Under the pieces are notes generated by a model that was not told where the DNA came from, searched no databases, and worked only from the letters and a program-made list of their open reading frames with translations. A stretch of DNA of 63,048 bases. Origin: Nanobdellota archaeon (lineage in GTDB: Archaea > Nanobdellota > Nanobdellia > Pacearchaeales > GW2011-AR1). Location: the NCBI GenBank assembly GCA_018817405.1, contig JAHITZ010000042.1, positions 1 through 63,048 of the forward strand. Direction: 5' to 3'. Positions 21,978 through 30,903 of this stretch are shown in pieces (within the stretch, counting starts at the first letter, position 1; every line of letters begins with the position of its first letter). Made by a program: the position numbers and the translations under genes.

Positions 21978-22529
21978 TTATACCATTTCAAGGATTCTGT
22001 AGAGAAAAGCGTCTACTGCCCTCATATCTCCTTCAATAAATATGCAGTTTTCTTTTTGGTAAACTCTGTTTTCTGGGCTATCTTGCCAGATTATCAGGTT
22101 TTCTGTGCAATTTTTTTCAGGAAGGTCTTTATCGCAAGGACCGTAACAAGCTTCTTGGATTCTTGATGCGAATCTTCCAAATGTTGTAGCAATCTCAGAA
22201 TTTACTGCTGTGCTATCTGAAACAAGGTACAAGGAAATGCCTTGATAATTTATTAAAGAAAAAGAAATATCTACAGAGATATTTTCTATAGATTCTGGAG
22301 AATTGATAAAGTAAAAATCTTCGCCGTTGAGCGTTGCAACCCATCGGTTCCCGTTATATATCACATCTCCTTCATTATGGCCTTTGTTTGTGTTTGGGCC
22401 ACCTGGATTGGACAAAAAGCCGTATCCTACTGTCCCAATAACAAGAACCAAAAGCATGAAAAGGCTGAGAAAAAAAATATTTGTTTTTTTCTTTTTTTCC
22501 AAGTCTTTTTTTGAACTGATTCGTCTCAT
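21978..22529 (-). CDS. Membrane-anchored extracytoplasmic protein, unknown (paralogue B)
   Basis: This 183-residue protein starts with basic KKDLEKKKK, one membrane helix (IFFLSLFMLLVLVIGTVGYG) and an outside domain with cysteines (EACYGPCD, KNCTEN, KENCIFIEG). The C-terminal pattern (C...LII/LLF...E-NC-I...A...F) resembles the gene at 21146. It lies between that gene and the S-layer gene on the same strand, each separated by more than 120 bases. Confidence 0.7.
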   Translation of the reverse strand: MRRISSKKDLEKKKKTNIFFLSLFMLLVLVIGTVGYGFLSNPGGPNTNKGHNEGDVIYNGNRWVATLNGEDFYFINSPESIENISVDISFSLINYQGISLYLVSDSTAVNSEIATTFGRFASRIQEACYGPCDKDLPEKNCTENLIIWQDSPENRVYQKENCIFIEGDMRAVDAFLYRILEMV

Positions 22530-22709
22530 GAAAGAGTAAGGAATTCTTTATTTTAAAAGATTTGCTATATTTTCATTATCTCTGATGAAGCAAGGAATTT
22601 TAACAGAAAGTTGTACTCATTAAATTCTTCACTTCATGGTTATGACCAGTTTACAAAGAAAAAAGAAAGAAAAATAAAAAGAAAGGAAAAAATCCTTTCA
22701 AGCTTGTTC

Positions 22710-25202
22710 TTAGGCTAGTACAGATGTGATGTCTTCTGCAGTGCTTCCAGTGTATTTCATACCTACTGTAGTGTCAACTGTTTGTGTTGTCAATGCTGTA
22801 GCTGCAGTTGCAGTATCTTGTATAGCATATCCTGCTACAATTGTAGCTACCTTGTCTCCTGTCCTGGCAAAAGTTTGGACAAGATATTGTCCTACACCAA
22901 CACCTGTTGCTGTTGTCCATGTATCTCCACACATTGGTGTTGAGCTTCCTAGCAATTGGGCTGCAACTGTGTTAACACAACTACCTCCAATAACAACTAT
23001 GCTTTTACCAGCATATGAAGTTGCTTCAGCATCTGTGACTGGAACTCCGATTGTGTTTGTTCCACTACTGCCTGAAGTTGTTCCACTTTCTGTCAAGTAT
23101 ACTTCTGCATAAGATTCAGAATCTCCGGTTGGGTAGTAAACTTCTACATAATCTTCATCTGGTTTTGTATAGTGCAAGATTCTTGCTCCAACATCAGATT
23201 TCATGTATGCTTCGTAAACGCTTGTAGAATCACCTTGTTCTAATCCGCCCCAGGTTTCACTTGTAGCAGAACCACCTGTTCCTGCACCATTTACCTGGCT
23301 AACTTGCAATGGATTGTTAGTTGAAGTGGTGTCATCAATTGTCATGTTAAAGTCTACTCCTGAAGCAATATTGTCTTGGTAATCTTCCTCTTGCATATGA
23401 AGGAACCATGTATTAACATCATTTCCAGTATCTCCAACCCATTTGCCTGCTTGTGATGAAAGGTTAATACTACCTTTGAAGTCTTGATTATCTACTCCTT
23501 GTGTAACATTAACAGGCAACCATATCTTCAAACCGCCCACAGTATAAATTGTGTGGAAATTAGTATTTCCAGTTGCAGTTATCAAAATAGATTTATCTGC
23601 AGTACTGTGGTTTATATTTGTTAATGTAAAAGATACCAACCCAATGTTACAAGTACTTCCTTGTGTTTTATCCTTGCATACTTCTACCCATGATCCACCT
23701 GTGTCCTTTTCAATTGTAGCTTCAGCTCTGGAACTTGCATCTGTGTTGTTTCTTACTGTTGCTCTTAATAGATAAGACTCTGCTTGTGCAGAAATATTGT
23801 ATGTTGCTACAAACCATTTATCCATGTCAGCACTTCCGTGCTTTTGATAAAAAGTAAGTGTGCTAGTATCAGAAGTTGCTAATCTTTCATCAGCTGCTTT
23901 TCCAATAGCTGTAAAGTTTCCTGTTGTTGCAGAGTTATATAGAAGATTAAAGCTAACTGTCCCGTCTTTGATAGGCAAAGTTATTTCCATGCTGTTATCT
24001 CCGTCTTTTTCAAGAAGGATTTTTTCTTCCTCTGACCTGACAAAGTCGTTCATAGTAAACTTAAGTGTTTCAAATCCAGGCAAAACAAGATCTGATTCTG
24101 GACTAAGGAACACTTCGTCATCAGTTATCCATTCTACAACAATTTTGTCAATTTTTTCACTACCTCCTGAGCCAGTTCCTTTGTGTACATAACCTTTCAC
24201 ACCAGTTACTGTAGCATCGTTTAGCTTTATTTCTGAGCCAGAAGTTATTTCTAACTTTCCAGAACCAATGCTAAATTCTACATTTCCAACTACTCCTGTG
24301 ACATCTCTTTGGAAAATGTTTTTAACACCAAGATATGACCCATCAGAAAGCTTAAAGCTTTCACCTTCAGCAAGTTCATCTGTTGTTTCACCATTAATGG
24401 TTAATCTTGCTTGAGTGGTTGTAAGGCTAATAATATTTACTTCATAAGATGTGCCACTTACAACAATTGTTTCAGTTTCTCCTTCATTTACAATTCCTGC
24501 GTTTGCTGAATCAAGTAAGGTAAGTTTTCCGTGATATATTGCATTTGCTCCTGTTGAGCTGGAGTTATCAAAGTCTGAAATATAATAATCCTTACCCATT
24601 AGGTGCAAGTCACTTCCTTCAAAATCTTCAAGCTCACTTGAAGCAACATCTGATTCTGCATCTGATGTAAAGTCAAGTGTGTAGTTCACAACCCATGTAT
24701 CTGAACTAAGTTTGAAACCAAGAGTTGGTGTTCTTTCGTCCAAACCCACTTCACTTTCATAGTCAGAATCTCTAAAATGCTCAAATGTTGGAGAGCCAAC
24801 TGTTATTGATTGCTCGTAGGCAAAATCGTCATTGTCATCTGCTGTGTAGGTTCCGTCTGCAAGAAGAGTTGATAAATCCTCATTATCAATTGAACCTGTG
24901 AAAACTCCCCAGTTATTGTTTAAGTTAAGATTGTCACTTGATTTCGCAAGCAAGACATAATCTCCTCCTTCTGGGACGCCTGTTGTTGTATCTGCTACGA
25001 CAAAACCGTTTAAGCTTTCTTGAACAGTTAATGTTGCTGCAAGGTCATTTGTTGCTGCTGGATGGCTACCGTAAACAATTGCAACATCTGCCACTCCTCC
25101 TGTTACGAAAGGATCTGGATATGTTGTTGCTGCGGCCAATCCAACTGTAGAAAGTAACATTGCGCTACTTGCCAATGCACTTGCAATTTTTTTAAATATC
25201 AA
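22710..25202 (-). CDS. S-layer protein
   Basis: The 830-residue surface-layer glycoprotein forms the cell envelope lattice. It has a signal peptide (ASALASSAMLLSTVGLAAA) directly followed by YPDPFVTGGVADVAIVYGSH. This is the typical start of the Methanococcus-type S-layer family, which recurs with IVVIGGSCVN and GDKVATIVAGYAIQDT near the C-terminus. The body is acidic and Ser/Thr rich, with several possible N-glycosylation sites. The start is TTG 25202, 11 bases after a strong GGAGG and overlapping a leader ORF. A wHTH gene is divergent. Confidence 0.9.
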   Translation of the reverse strand: MIFKKIASALASSAMLLSTVGLAAATTYPDPFVTGGVADVAIVYGSHPAATNDLAATLTVQESLNGFVVADTTTGVPEGGDYVLLAKSSDNLNLNNNWGVFTGSIDNEDLSTLLADGTYTADDNDDFAYEQSITVGSPTFEHFRDSDYESEVGLDERTPTLGFKLSSDTWVVNYTLDFTSDAESDVASSELEDFEGSDLHLMGKDYYISDFDNSSSTGANAIYHGKLTLLDSANAGIVNEGETETIVVSGTSYEVNIISLTTTQARLTINGETTDELAEGESFKLSDGSYLGVKNIFQRDVTGVVGNVEFSIGSGKLEITSGSEIKLNDATVTGVKGYVHKGTGSGGSEKIDKIVVEWITDDEVFLSPESDLVLPGFETLKFTMNDFVRSEEEKILLEKDGDNSMEITLPIKDGTVSFNLLYNSATTGNFTAIGKAADERLATSDTSTLTFYQKHGSADMDKWFVATYNISAQAESYLLRATVRNNTDASSRAEATIEKDTGGSWVEVCKDKTQGSTCNIGLVSFTLTNINHSTADKSILITATGNTNFHTIYTVGGLKIWLPVNVTQGVDNQDFKGSINLSSQAGKWVGDTGNDVNTWFLHMQEEDYQDNIASGVDFNMTIDDTTSTNNPLQVSQVNGAGTGGSATSETWGGLEQGDSTSVYEAYMKSDVGARILHYTKPDEDYVEVYYPTGDSESYAEVYLTESGTTSGSSGTNTIGVPVTDAEATSYAGKSIVVIGGSCVNTVAAQLLGSSTPMCGDTWTTATGVGVGQYLVQTFARTGDKVATIVAGYAIQDTATAATALTTQTVDTTVGMKYTGSTAEDITSVLA

Positions 25203-25273
25203 TTTTTTTTAAACCTCCTTTCATATCTTTTTATTGGCAGCCCCGCGAGGCACCCTCTTTGAGGAGACTGCAT
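25199..25273 (-). CDS. Leader ORF coupled to the S-layer gene
   Basis: ATG 25273 opens a 24-codon frame (MQSPQRGCLAGLPIKRYERR...) whose TGA overlaps the TTG start of the S-layer gene (TTGA). The GGAGG of the S-layer gene lies inside it. It starts about 25 bases after the expected transcription start. Ribosomes finishing the leader could restart on the S-layer frame, or it could be chance. Confidence 0.4.
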   Translation of the reverse strand: MQSPQRGCLAGLPIKRYERRFKKN

Positions 25274-25612
25274 TTTAATTTGCAATCCGCCAAGACGCCG
25301 TTTGATGTTAATCTCACGACGTATTTATAGCCTAATAAGGTTGTAATGTCCAACAAAATTCTCTTTAAAAAGCTTTCGTTAGTTTATTTGAAATTTATTG
25401 TTTCTCCGAAGAGAGAATGGATTTTATTTATAAATCTTTTGTTACTATTCTATGATTAAACAGCTCTTTTTGAATTGCAGAATTTTTGTATTTTAGTATG
25501 GGGGGTCTTTTTTCTAATATGTGCAAAAACGAAACATATAAATACTTAGTATATTTCCTACATATCTAGTTAAAAATACCACATATGATAATTTGGGAAA
25601 AATTGAGAGTAA
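25274..25612. promoter_or_regulatory. Divergent control region of the S-layer gene and a wHTH gene
   Basis: The minus-strand TATA CTATAAATAC (25321-25330) would start the S-layer mRNA near 25300, giving a ~100-base structured leader. The plus-strand TATA ACATATAAATAC (25534-25545) serves the wHTH gene. Three CATAT-centred motifs (about 25535, 25560 and 25582) lie between that TATA and the wHTH start and could be operators. No other gene is seen. Confidence 0.6.
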
Positions 25613-25969
25613 ATGGCAGACAAATCAAAAACAAGAGAAATAACAATTATCGACGAGGGCGGGACATTTAATGCCCTTCTTAGAAGGTTTACTGGCGGTA
25701 AGGACTATGATTTTGAAGGTTTGGCTTTGTTGAGAAAGTTGTTGAGCAATGAAAAAGCTAGATTGATGCATACAATTAAGACAAAAAAACCTATCTCAAT
25801 ATATGGACTTGCGAAATTGCTAAAACGGGACTTTAAATCTGTAAATGAAGACATCAAGTTGCTAGAAAAATTTGGATTTGTAGATATGATTGCTGAAAGA
25901 ACAGGGAAAAGAGAGCGTTTGAGACCTATTCTTGCAGTGAATTCTATGAATATTAATATAAAATTGTAA
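25613..25969 (+). CDS. Winged-helix DNA-binding regulator
   Basis: This 118-residue protein has a winged helix at about 55-105 (PISIYGLAKLLKRDFKSVNE as helix-turn-helix, DIKLLEKFGFVDMIAE as the following helix). It resembles small archaeal MarR/ArsR-like putative regulators of the HVO_A0114 type. It is divergent from the S-layer gene and shares a 339-base control region with it, so it may regulate S-layer expression. It converges on the pilin-like operon. Confidence 0.8.
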   Translation: MADKSKTREITIIDEGGTFNALLRRFTGGKDYDFEGLALLRKLLSNEKARLMHTIKTKKPISIYGLAKLLKRDFKSVNEDIKLLEKFGFVDMIAERTGKRERLRPILAVNSMNINIKL

Positions 25970-25971
25970 TT

Positions 25972-26466
25972 TTAGAGGCATATCTCCAGCTTCATGGTGA
26001 TTCCGTCAGGCAGGGGTTTGGCTGCAGAACGATATTGCCTGCAGGATATCTCTCCTCCAAAGATGGGTTCGTTTAATACAGATACTGGTCCTGTTGTTGT
26101 TTCCCGAGTGATGTCAAGTACATAGCCTTTTGTCGGGCTGTTTTCTGCAAAAACCCAGCTTGACTTTATCACATTTTCCATTGTTTCTTTGAGAATAACA
26201 CAGGGGTCTTCTCCAGTAAGAGGGCAGTTAGCTATTCCAGTATCACACATTAAGATAACGTCGCGCAATTTACGGGGAAATGGGGTCCCGCATTCAGTAG
26301 TGATTTCAAATGCTGCTTCAAGAAATTGGGATATTTCTGCACTGCTAGTTGGTTCTGCATTTGTTGCCTGCCTTAAGTAGATTCCTAAAAAAACAAGGAA
26401 AACCACTGCTACCACTAGCATTATCAAGACAAATCCTACCATTTCTTCTTGTGCTTTCTTTTTCAT
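25972..26466 (-). CDS. Pilin-like protein with class III signal (gene 4 of operon)
   Basis: The 164-residue product begins MKKKAQEEMVGFVLIMLVVA. KKAQ followed by an acidic residue and a hydrophobic helix is the archaeal pilin signal cut by a PibD-type peptidase. The outside domain has five cysteines, likely disulphide bonded. It is last in a four-gene set on this strand in which every N-terminus has the same layout. Confidence 0.78.
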   Translation of the reverse strand: MKKKAQEEMVGFVLIMLVVAVVFLVFLGIYLRQATNAEPTSSAEISQFLEAAFEITTECGTPFPRKLRDVILMCDTGIANCPLTGEDPCVILKETMENVIKSSWVFAENSPTKGYVLDITRETTTGPVSVLNEPIFGGEISCRQYRSAAKPLPDGITMKLEICL

Positions 26467-26471
26467 ATTAA

Positions 26472-27011
26472 TTAAGGGTTTTTTGCTAATGTGTGGATTT
26501 TTCCAAATTCGTACTTGTAATCGCCTGAACCTCCTGCTAAACTAGCATCCCACCTTGCCAAAGATACAAATGCTGTTTTAGTTCCTGAAAGACCTCTTCC
26601 TTCAGGCAGGTTGATAATTCTGATATTTTTGCAGTCTGGTAAGTCTGATGGAATGAGACAGGTTTTTTCAACAGGGTCAGGGTAAATTCTTTCTATCATT
26701 AAAAAATCTAAATTCCAAAGTTTTTTACCGTGGTTTGGATTTTGCGAGAGGGCAAAGGCTTTATCAAAATCAATGCATGCTGAACAATCGCTACTTGCTG
26801 TAAATGCTAATTCAGGTGTTCCTGAAAGCTGGCTTGCTAGTTCCTGGGCTTCTTCTTCTCTTAATTGTTCAGCTGTTTCTCTTAAATTTGCTGTTGAAAT
26901 AGAAAAATAAACCAAGGCGACCATTGCAAAAAAAATCATGACTGCAACTAGCATAAACGCCATTTGCTGTATTTTCATCTGTGCTTTTTTAGAACATATT
27001 ACATTGTACAT
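26472..27011 (-). CDS. Pilin-like protein (gene 3 of operon)
   Basis: The 179-residue product has an N-terminus CSKKAQMKIQQMAFMLVAVM, again a KKAQ cleavage site before a membrane helix. A coiled segment (LREEEAQELASQLSG) and a cysteine pair SDCSACIDF follow. The start is taken at ATG 27011; ATG 27020 is an in-frame alternative. Either way it overlaps the end of the upstream gene by more than 20 bases, so the two are coupled. Confidence 0.72.
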   Translation of the reverse strand: MYNVICSKKAQMKIQQMAFMLVAVMIFFAMVALVYFSISTANLRETAEQLREEEAQELASQLSGTPELAFTASSDCSACIDFDKAFALSQNPNHGKKLWNLDFLMIERIYPDPVEKTCLIPSDLPDCKNIRIINLPEGRGLSGTKTAFVSLARWDASLAGGSGDYKYEFGKIHTLAKNP

Positions 27012-28005
27012 TGTTTGCAATCTCTAGACCTCCTGCTTTTGCATAAACATTGTTTAGATAATTTGTTGCAGCAGTTGGTTCGTTAATCTTGAAGTTGTCA
27101 GCTGCAGTTGAAACTGCAGACTTATATTGGTTAAGAGGGTTTTGTAATATTGGAGAGCAGCCAATATTTTTTCTTTTTTCAAGGTATATGTCTGCAAGTT
27201 GCTCTGCATGTGCCATTAATCTTTTTACCTGGCATTCGTAAATTTCAGGGTCTGAAAATATTGCAGCATACATTAAAGTGAATTCGTTAGTGCCTGAACT
27301 AAAAGATTCAATGTATGGGAGTGTTTTGCCTTCTTTTGTTACTGTACCTTTGTTGTTAAAAGTATCTATATCTACTCTGATAGTACATGAAGAACCGAAA
27401 CAAACTTTTTTCGCTTCTGGAGGGCAAGATGCAGGAGGGCTTAAAATTATGTTGGCCATATTTAAGTCCATTAGTTCGTTTGTTATGTAATCAGGGAAGC
27501 CAACAAAACAATATTTTTCTTGGTCAGGCCAAAGCATGAGCAGGTCTGCGACTTTAAATGGCAGGTTAAAAGGTTTTGATAAAACGTAGAACTCTTCTTT
27601 TCCATGCAGTGATTGATTTGAAAACAAGTATTTATTGTGGAATGTGCTTTTAACTCCTTGTTCATTTTTTACATCCCATTTACCTCCGATGGAGGATTTT
27701 ATAGAAGTGCTTATGTGCTGTGAACCGAAGGGGTTTCCAAGTGACTGCGGGGGATCGCATCCATTAAAGAGCATTGTTTCGTCTGGAACAAGAATAGTTG
27801 CAAACTTTTCTGCTTCAAGTTCTGTTTCTATTGGAGTTAATAAAACTCCTATTTTTTTTCCTCTTACTGATTCTCTTTCTAATTGTTTCATACCAACAAT
27901 TTGCGTGGCAATATAAACAGCGAGAAAGATAACTACTGCTCCGATAAAGATGGTGAATATCCAGGCAAAGCCGAATTCATAGCCTTTTTTAGAACCTCTT
28001 TTCAT
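26989..28005 (-). CDS. Pilin-like surface protein (gene 2 of operon)
   Basis: The 338-residue product starts MKRGSKKGYEFGFAWIFTIF: a basic tail, then a membrane helix as in pilins, but with KKG instead of KKAQ. The outside domain has several cysteines (NGCDPP, SCPPEAKKVCFGSSC). The start at ATG 28005 is supported by a TATA box (CTTTATAATATC on its strand) 26 bases upstream. The longer frame from 28059 is rejected. Confidence 0.72.
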   Translation of the reverse strand: MKRGSKKGYEFGFAWIFTIFIGAVVIFLAVYIATQIVGMKQLERESVRGKKIGVLLTPIETELEAEKFATILVPDETMLFNGCDPPQSLGNPFGSQHISTSIKSSIGGKWDVKNEQGVKSTFHNKYLFSNQSLHGKEEFYVLSKPFNLPFKVADLLMLWPDQEKYCFVGFPDYITNELMDLNMANIILSPPASCPPEAKKVCFGSSCTIRVDIDTFNNKGTVTKEGKTLPYIESFSSGTNEFTLMYAAIFSDPEIYECQVKRLMAHAEQLADIYLEKRKNIGCSPILQNPLNQYKSAVSTAADNFKINEPTAATNYLNNVYAKAGGLEIANNVQCNMF

Positions 28006-28127
28006 AAAGTAAAAAGAAGAAGAGATATTATAAAGATTTCCGAAGTGGTGATAATTCAATTTTGTTAGTTGTTATAAAAATAAACTAAATATTATTAGTG
28101 TGCGGGTGGATTAGATGTTGACTATAA

Positions 28128-28688
28128 TTAAGTCCAGCTGTCGCTCACTTTGACAAGGGCTTCTGTATCTCCTTTTCTGAGAAAAACGCTGACTTTTCCT
28201 TTTACCACATTAACGCAGAAGAATCGGTCAGATGTTGTCATGCATTCTGATTTTCCTTCTCTGCATCTTAGATTGAAAGTGGCAAGTGATTTATCACACG
28301 CTTCTTCTGGAGGATAGAGGAAGATGTTTTTGTTTTCTGATGGATTAAATAAGTAGTTGGTTAGGAGTTCGTTGTTGACTGCTGGATCGTCAATGAATGA
28401 AGAATCTAATCTTCCGAAACAAACTTTTTTAATTTTTGTTCCTAACAAACCTGATTGAGGAAGGCTTCCATTGAAAGCATCGCCATAAATTCCAGATGTC
28501 CATGCTTTTTCTACTTCTCTTTGTAAGTTATTATAAAAGAATCCCACTTGTGTGCATTTGTTTAAACTAAGGAAATGGTTTATTGCGAAAAAGGCGACTG
28601 CGATTATTAACGCGATGATGAATATTGAAAAAATCGCTCCGAAAGACAGACCGAATATGCCTTGTGCTTTTCTGTTGAGTCTTTTCAT
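28128..28688 (-). CDS. Pilin-like protein (gene 1 of operon)
   Basis: This 186-residue protein begins MKRLNRKAQGIFGLSFGAIF, a clear RKAQ-G class III signal and membrane helix, followed by a cysteine-containing outside domain. Its ATG overlaps the stop of the RNase P gene by 4 bases (ATGA), so it is translated from the same mRNA. Confidence 0.78.
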   Translation of the reverse strand: MKRLNRKAQGIFGLSFGAIFSIFIIALIIAVAFFAINHFLSLNKCTQVGFFYNNLQREVEKAWTSGIYGDAFNGSLPQSGLLGTKIKKVCFGRLDSSFIDDPAVNNELLTNYLFNPSENKNIFLYPPEEACDKSLATFNLRCREGKSECMTTSDRFFCVNVVKGKVSVFLRKGDTEALVKVSDSWT

Positions 28689-28957
28689 TTTTTAAGCCCC
28701 TTTAAAGTCCCGGAAACTTTGATTACTTTAATTTTGTTTGGCGAGAGTTCAAAAGCAGCCCTGATTTCATTTAAAGATTTTCTCTCAATTGCCAAGATAA
28801 TTTTGTTTTCTTTTTTGACAAAATGCGGGGCTGCCCTTGCCCAGCCTAAAATTCCGATGTAATCCAAGATAGTGTTTTCAATTTCCTTTTTGGAGTTTGC
28901 TTCTAACAAGAGATAACGTCTTTTTATTTTTGCAGAGGGTTTTGTTTTTAGTTTCAT
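28685..28957 (-). CDS. rnp2: RNase P protein subunit Pop5 (component 2)
   Basis: A 90-residue protein subunit of archaeal RNase P, which matures tRNA 5' ends. The family pattern is visible: KIKRRYLLLEANSKKEIE at the start, LGWARAAPHFV in the middle and the conserved end IKVIKVSGTLKGLKK. A TATA-like AATTTTATAAAGG lies about 25 bases upstream on its strand. It heads the pilin-like operon. Confidence 0.88.
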   Translation of the reverse strand: MKLKTKPSAKIKRRYLLLEANSKKEIENTILDYIGILGWARAAPHFVKKENKIILAIERKSLNEIRAAFELSPNKIKVIKVSGTLKGLKK

Positions 28958-29137
28958 TTAATTGAGAAGGGAATTACCTTTATAAAATTGTTTAATTTGT
29001 AATTGCTCACTGCGTTCGCGTGATTAATGTCAATCTATTTTTATTGTGGGGTTGTGTGATATTTTTTATTTCAATTATGAAAGTAAATCATTCTTGCAGT
29101 TTATCTGACGAGAGTGATAATCTTAATGGTCAGGTTC

Positions 29138-30010
29138 CTATGCAATTATCGTGGCATTCGCAAGAATATTTATTCTCTCCTTAATGACTCCGCTTTCAAG
29201 AGAAAAGCCCAGGCTTTCTGCTCCGCCTATTTTGAAATTATTGATTCCCACGACTTCTCCCTGCGTGTCAATTAATGGGCCTCCGGAATTTCCGGGGTTT
29301 AGGGAGACATCTGTCTGGACATATTCAGCAAGGCCGCTTGGGCCCACGCGGTTTAAAGCTGAGATAATTCCTTCTGTTACTGTTAATGTTAAACCTAGGG
29401 GGTTTCCTATTGCAATTACTTTTTTTCCAGCTTGTAAATCAGACGAATCTGCCAGTTCAAGAAAATCGTATTGGCCAGGAATCTTAAGCAATGCAAGGTC
29501 TCTTAGCTCATCTTTTCCGATAAACTGTGCTTGAAAGGAATCTCTGTTGTATGTTACAACTTCAACATTTTCTTCTTTGCCGATTATAATGTGGTAATTT
29601 GTTACAATAAAACCAGAGGAATGGACAATAAAGCCTGTTCCGATTGACCTGTCTGTGCGGATTGTAACAACACTTTTTACTGCATCTTCAATTATTCCTG
29701 AAAAATCGTCTTGTGCTGATTTCAAGAGCTTTATTTCCTGGTCGAAATCTTCTTCTTGTCTTGTTATTGCACCAGATATCTGATTGAAATTTTCTTGGTA
29801 GATGGCATCATAATTCTCAACTATTTCTGTAGTGAATTCTCTTAACTCTGAAGCTGTTCTTTCCATTTCTGCATCAATCTTGACATTTAGTTTTGAAACT
29901 TGCATACTCATTATAACGAAAGAAGTTGTTTGTAAAATTGCAAGAATTATAACTAAACCATAAAGCGCGTTTCTATGTTTCCTGTGGGAATTATGCAGGT
30001 CTTTAATCAT
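29138..30010 (-). CDS. HtrA/Deg-like membrane-anchored serine protease
   Basis: This 290-residue protease has one N-terminal membrane helix (LYGLVIILAILQTTSFVIMS), a coiled-coil stretch (~40-105), then a trypsin-like S1C domain. The triad is H140 (TNYHI), D171 (RDLALLKI) and S242 (GNSGGPLI). There is no C-terminal PDZ domain, which most HtrA proteins have. It is probably an extracytoplasmic quality-control protease. It is a single gene. Confidence 0.9.
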   Translation of the reverse strand: MIKDLHNSHRKHRNALYGLVIILAILQTTSFVIMSMQVSKLNVKIDAEMERTASELREFTTEIVENYDAIYQENFNQISGAITRQEEDFDQEIKLLKSAQDDFSGIIEDAVKSVVTIRTDRSIGTGFIVHSSGFIVTNYHIIIGKEENVEVVTYNRDSFQAQFIGKDELRDLALLKIPGQYDFLELADSSDLQAGKKVIAIGNPLGLTLTVTEGIISALNRVGPSGLAEYVQTDVSLNPGNSGGPLIDTQGEVVGINNFKIGGAESLGFSLESGVIKERINILANATIIA

Positions 30011-30281
30011 AGTTTGTTTTGGAAATGAATGTATATATATTTTGTGTAGAGGATTGTTAGATGTGTTGTCGAGAAGAGATTACATATAGTTTACATTTAA
30101 AATTATCAATCAGTTCTGATTAATTATATATGGGAGCGATTGTGAGGGTATTCTGTTGAGGAAGTTTCCTTACAGAAAAAGGAGTTGTTAGTTTTGTTTG
30201 ATTTTTTATTACCGATATATATAGGAAAATTCTTTTCTTTAGAAGTTAATTATAAAGAAGAATATGAAAGGAGGTGATAGA

Positions 30282-30839
30282 ATGAATAATAAACAACTTT
30301 GGACGACGATAGTTGTTGCTGTGATTGCGGCTGTTGTGGCTTCGGTTATTACAGTGAGTGTGATGGGTAATGCTATGTTTAGTCCTCCTAACTTGAAGAT
30401 TACATCTGAGGTTAATGCGAATGCTTGTAATGCTGATGGGGTTTGTGAGGTAATCAGTCTCACAGCTTCAGAAGATATTACTGTTGGCGATGCCGCTACT
30501 TTTAAATATGTTAGCGCGGGCGCAATAACTGGGAACCAACTATTTACAGATGATTTTGTTATAAATACAGACGGAAGTCCTGACATGAGATTAATACTTC
30601 TTAATGAGAATGAAGATATTGAACTTCATGCGCGAAATGGTGCTTCGTTGACTGTCGGCGAGGACCCCTATGATGTTGGCCATGGTGCTGTAGTCGTAGA
30701 AGGAGGAAACCTTCTTGTTTATGGAGAACTTGGTGCAACAGGAAAGTTGAATTCACAAGAATATGTTGGGAACAGCACAGCCTATGCATGTATTTCCCTC
30801 TCTGGCGAAATTTTCAGAAGCTCCACACCTTGCGTCTAA
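30282..30839 (+). CDS. Small secreted or membrane-anchored surface protein, unknown
   Basis: From ATG 30282, 8 bases after a strong GGAGGTGAT, this gives 185 residues. The signal/anchor is QLWTTIVVAVIAAVVASVIT, followed by a Cys pair (NACNADGVCEV) and a beta-rich, Asn/Gly-rich domain (VVVEGGNLLVYGELGATGKL), with a second Cys pair near the end. TATA ATATATATAGG is at about 30212. The strong ribosome site is unusual here and suggests high expression. Confidence 0.75.
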   Translation: MNNKQLWTTIVVAVIAAVVASVITVSVMGNAMFSPPNLKITSEVNANACNADGVCEVISLTASEDITVGDAATFKYVSAGAITGNQLFTDDFVINTDGSPDMRLILLNENEDIELHARNGASLTVGEDPYDVGHGAVVVEGGNLLVYGELGATGKLNSQEYVGNSTAYACISLSGEIFRSSTPCV

Positions 30840-30843
30840 ACAA

Positions 30844-30868
30844 TCTTTTTTCTTTTTCTTTTATTTCT
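30844..30868 (+). terminator. Pyrimidine-rich terminator
   Basis: A run of T with few C (TCTTTTTTCTTTTTCTTTTA) follows directly after the stop of the surface-protein gene and precedes the RNase J promoter. Confidence 0.5.
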
Positions 30869-30903
30869 GAAAGATATTTAAACTCTATTTTCTTTTTGTT
30901 TTG

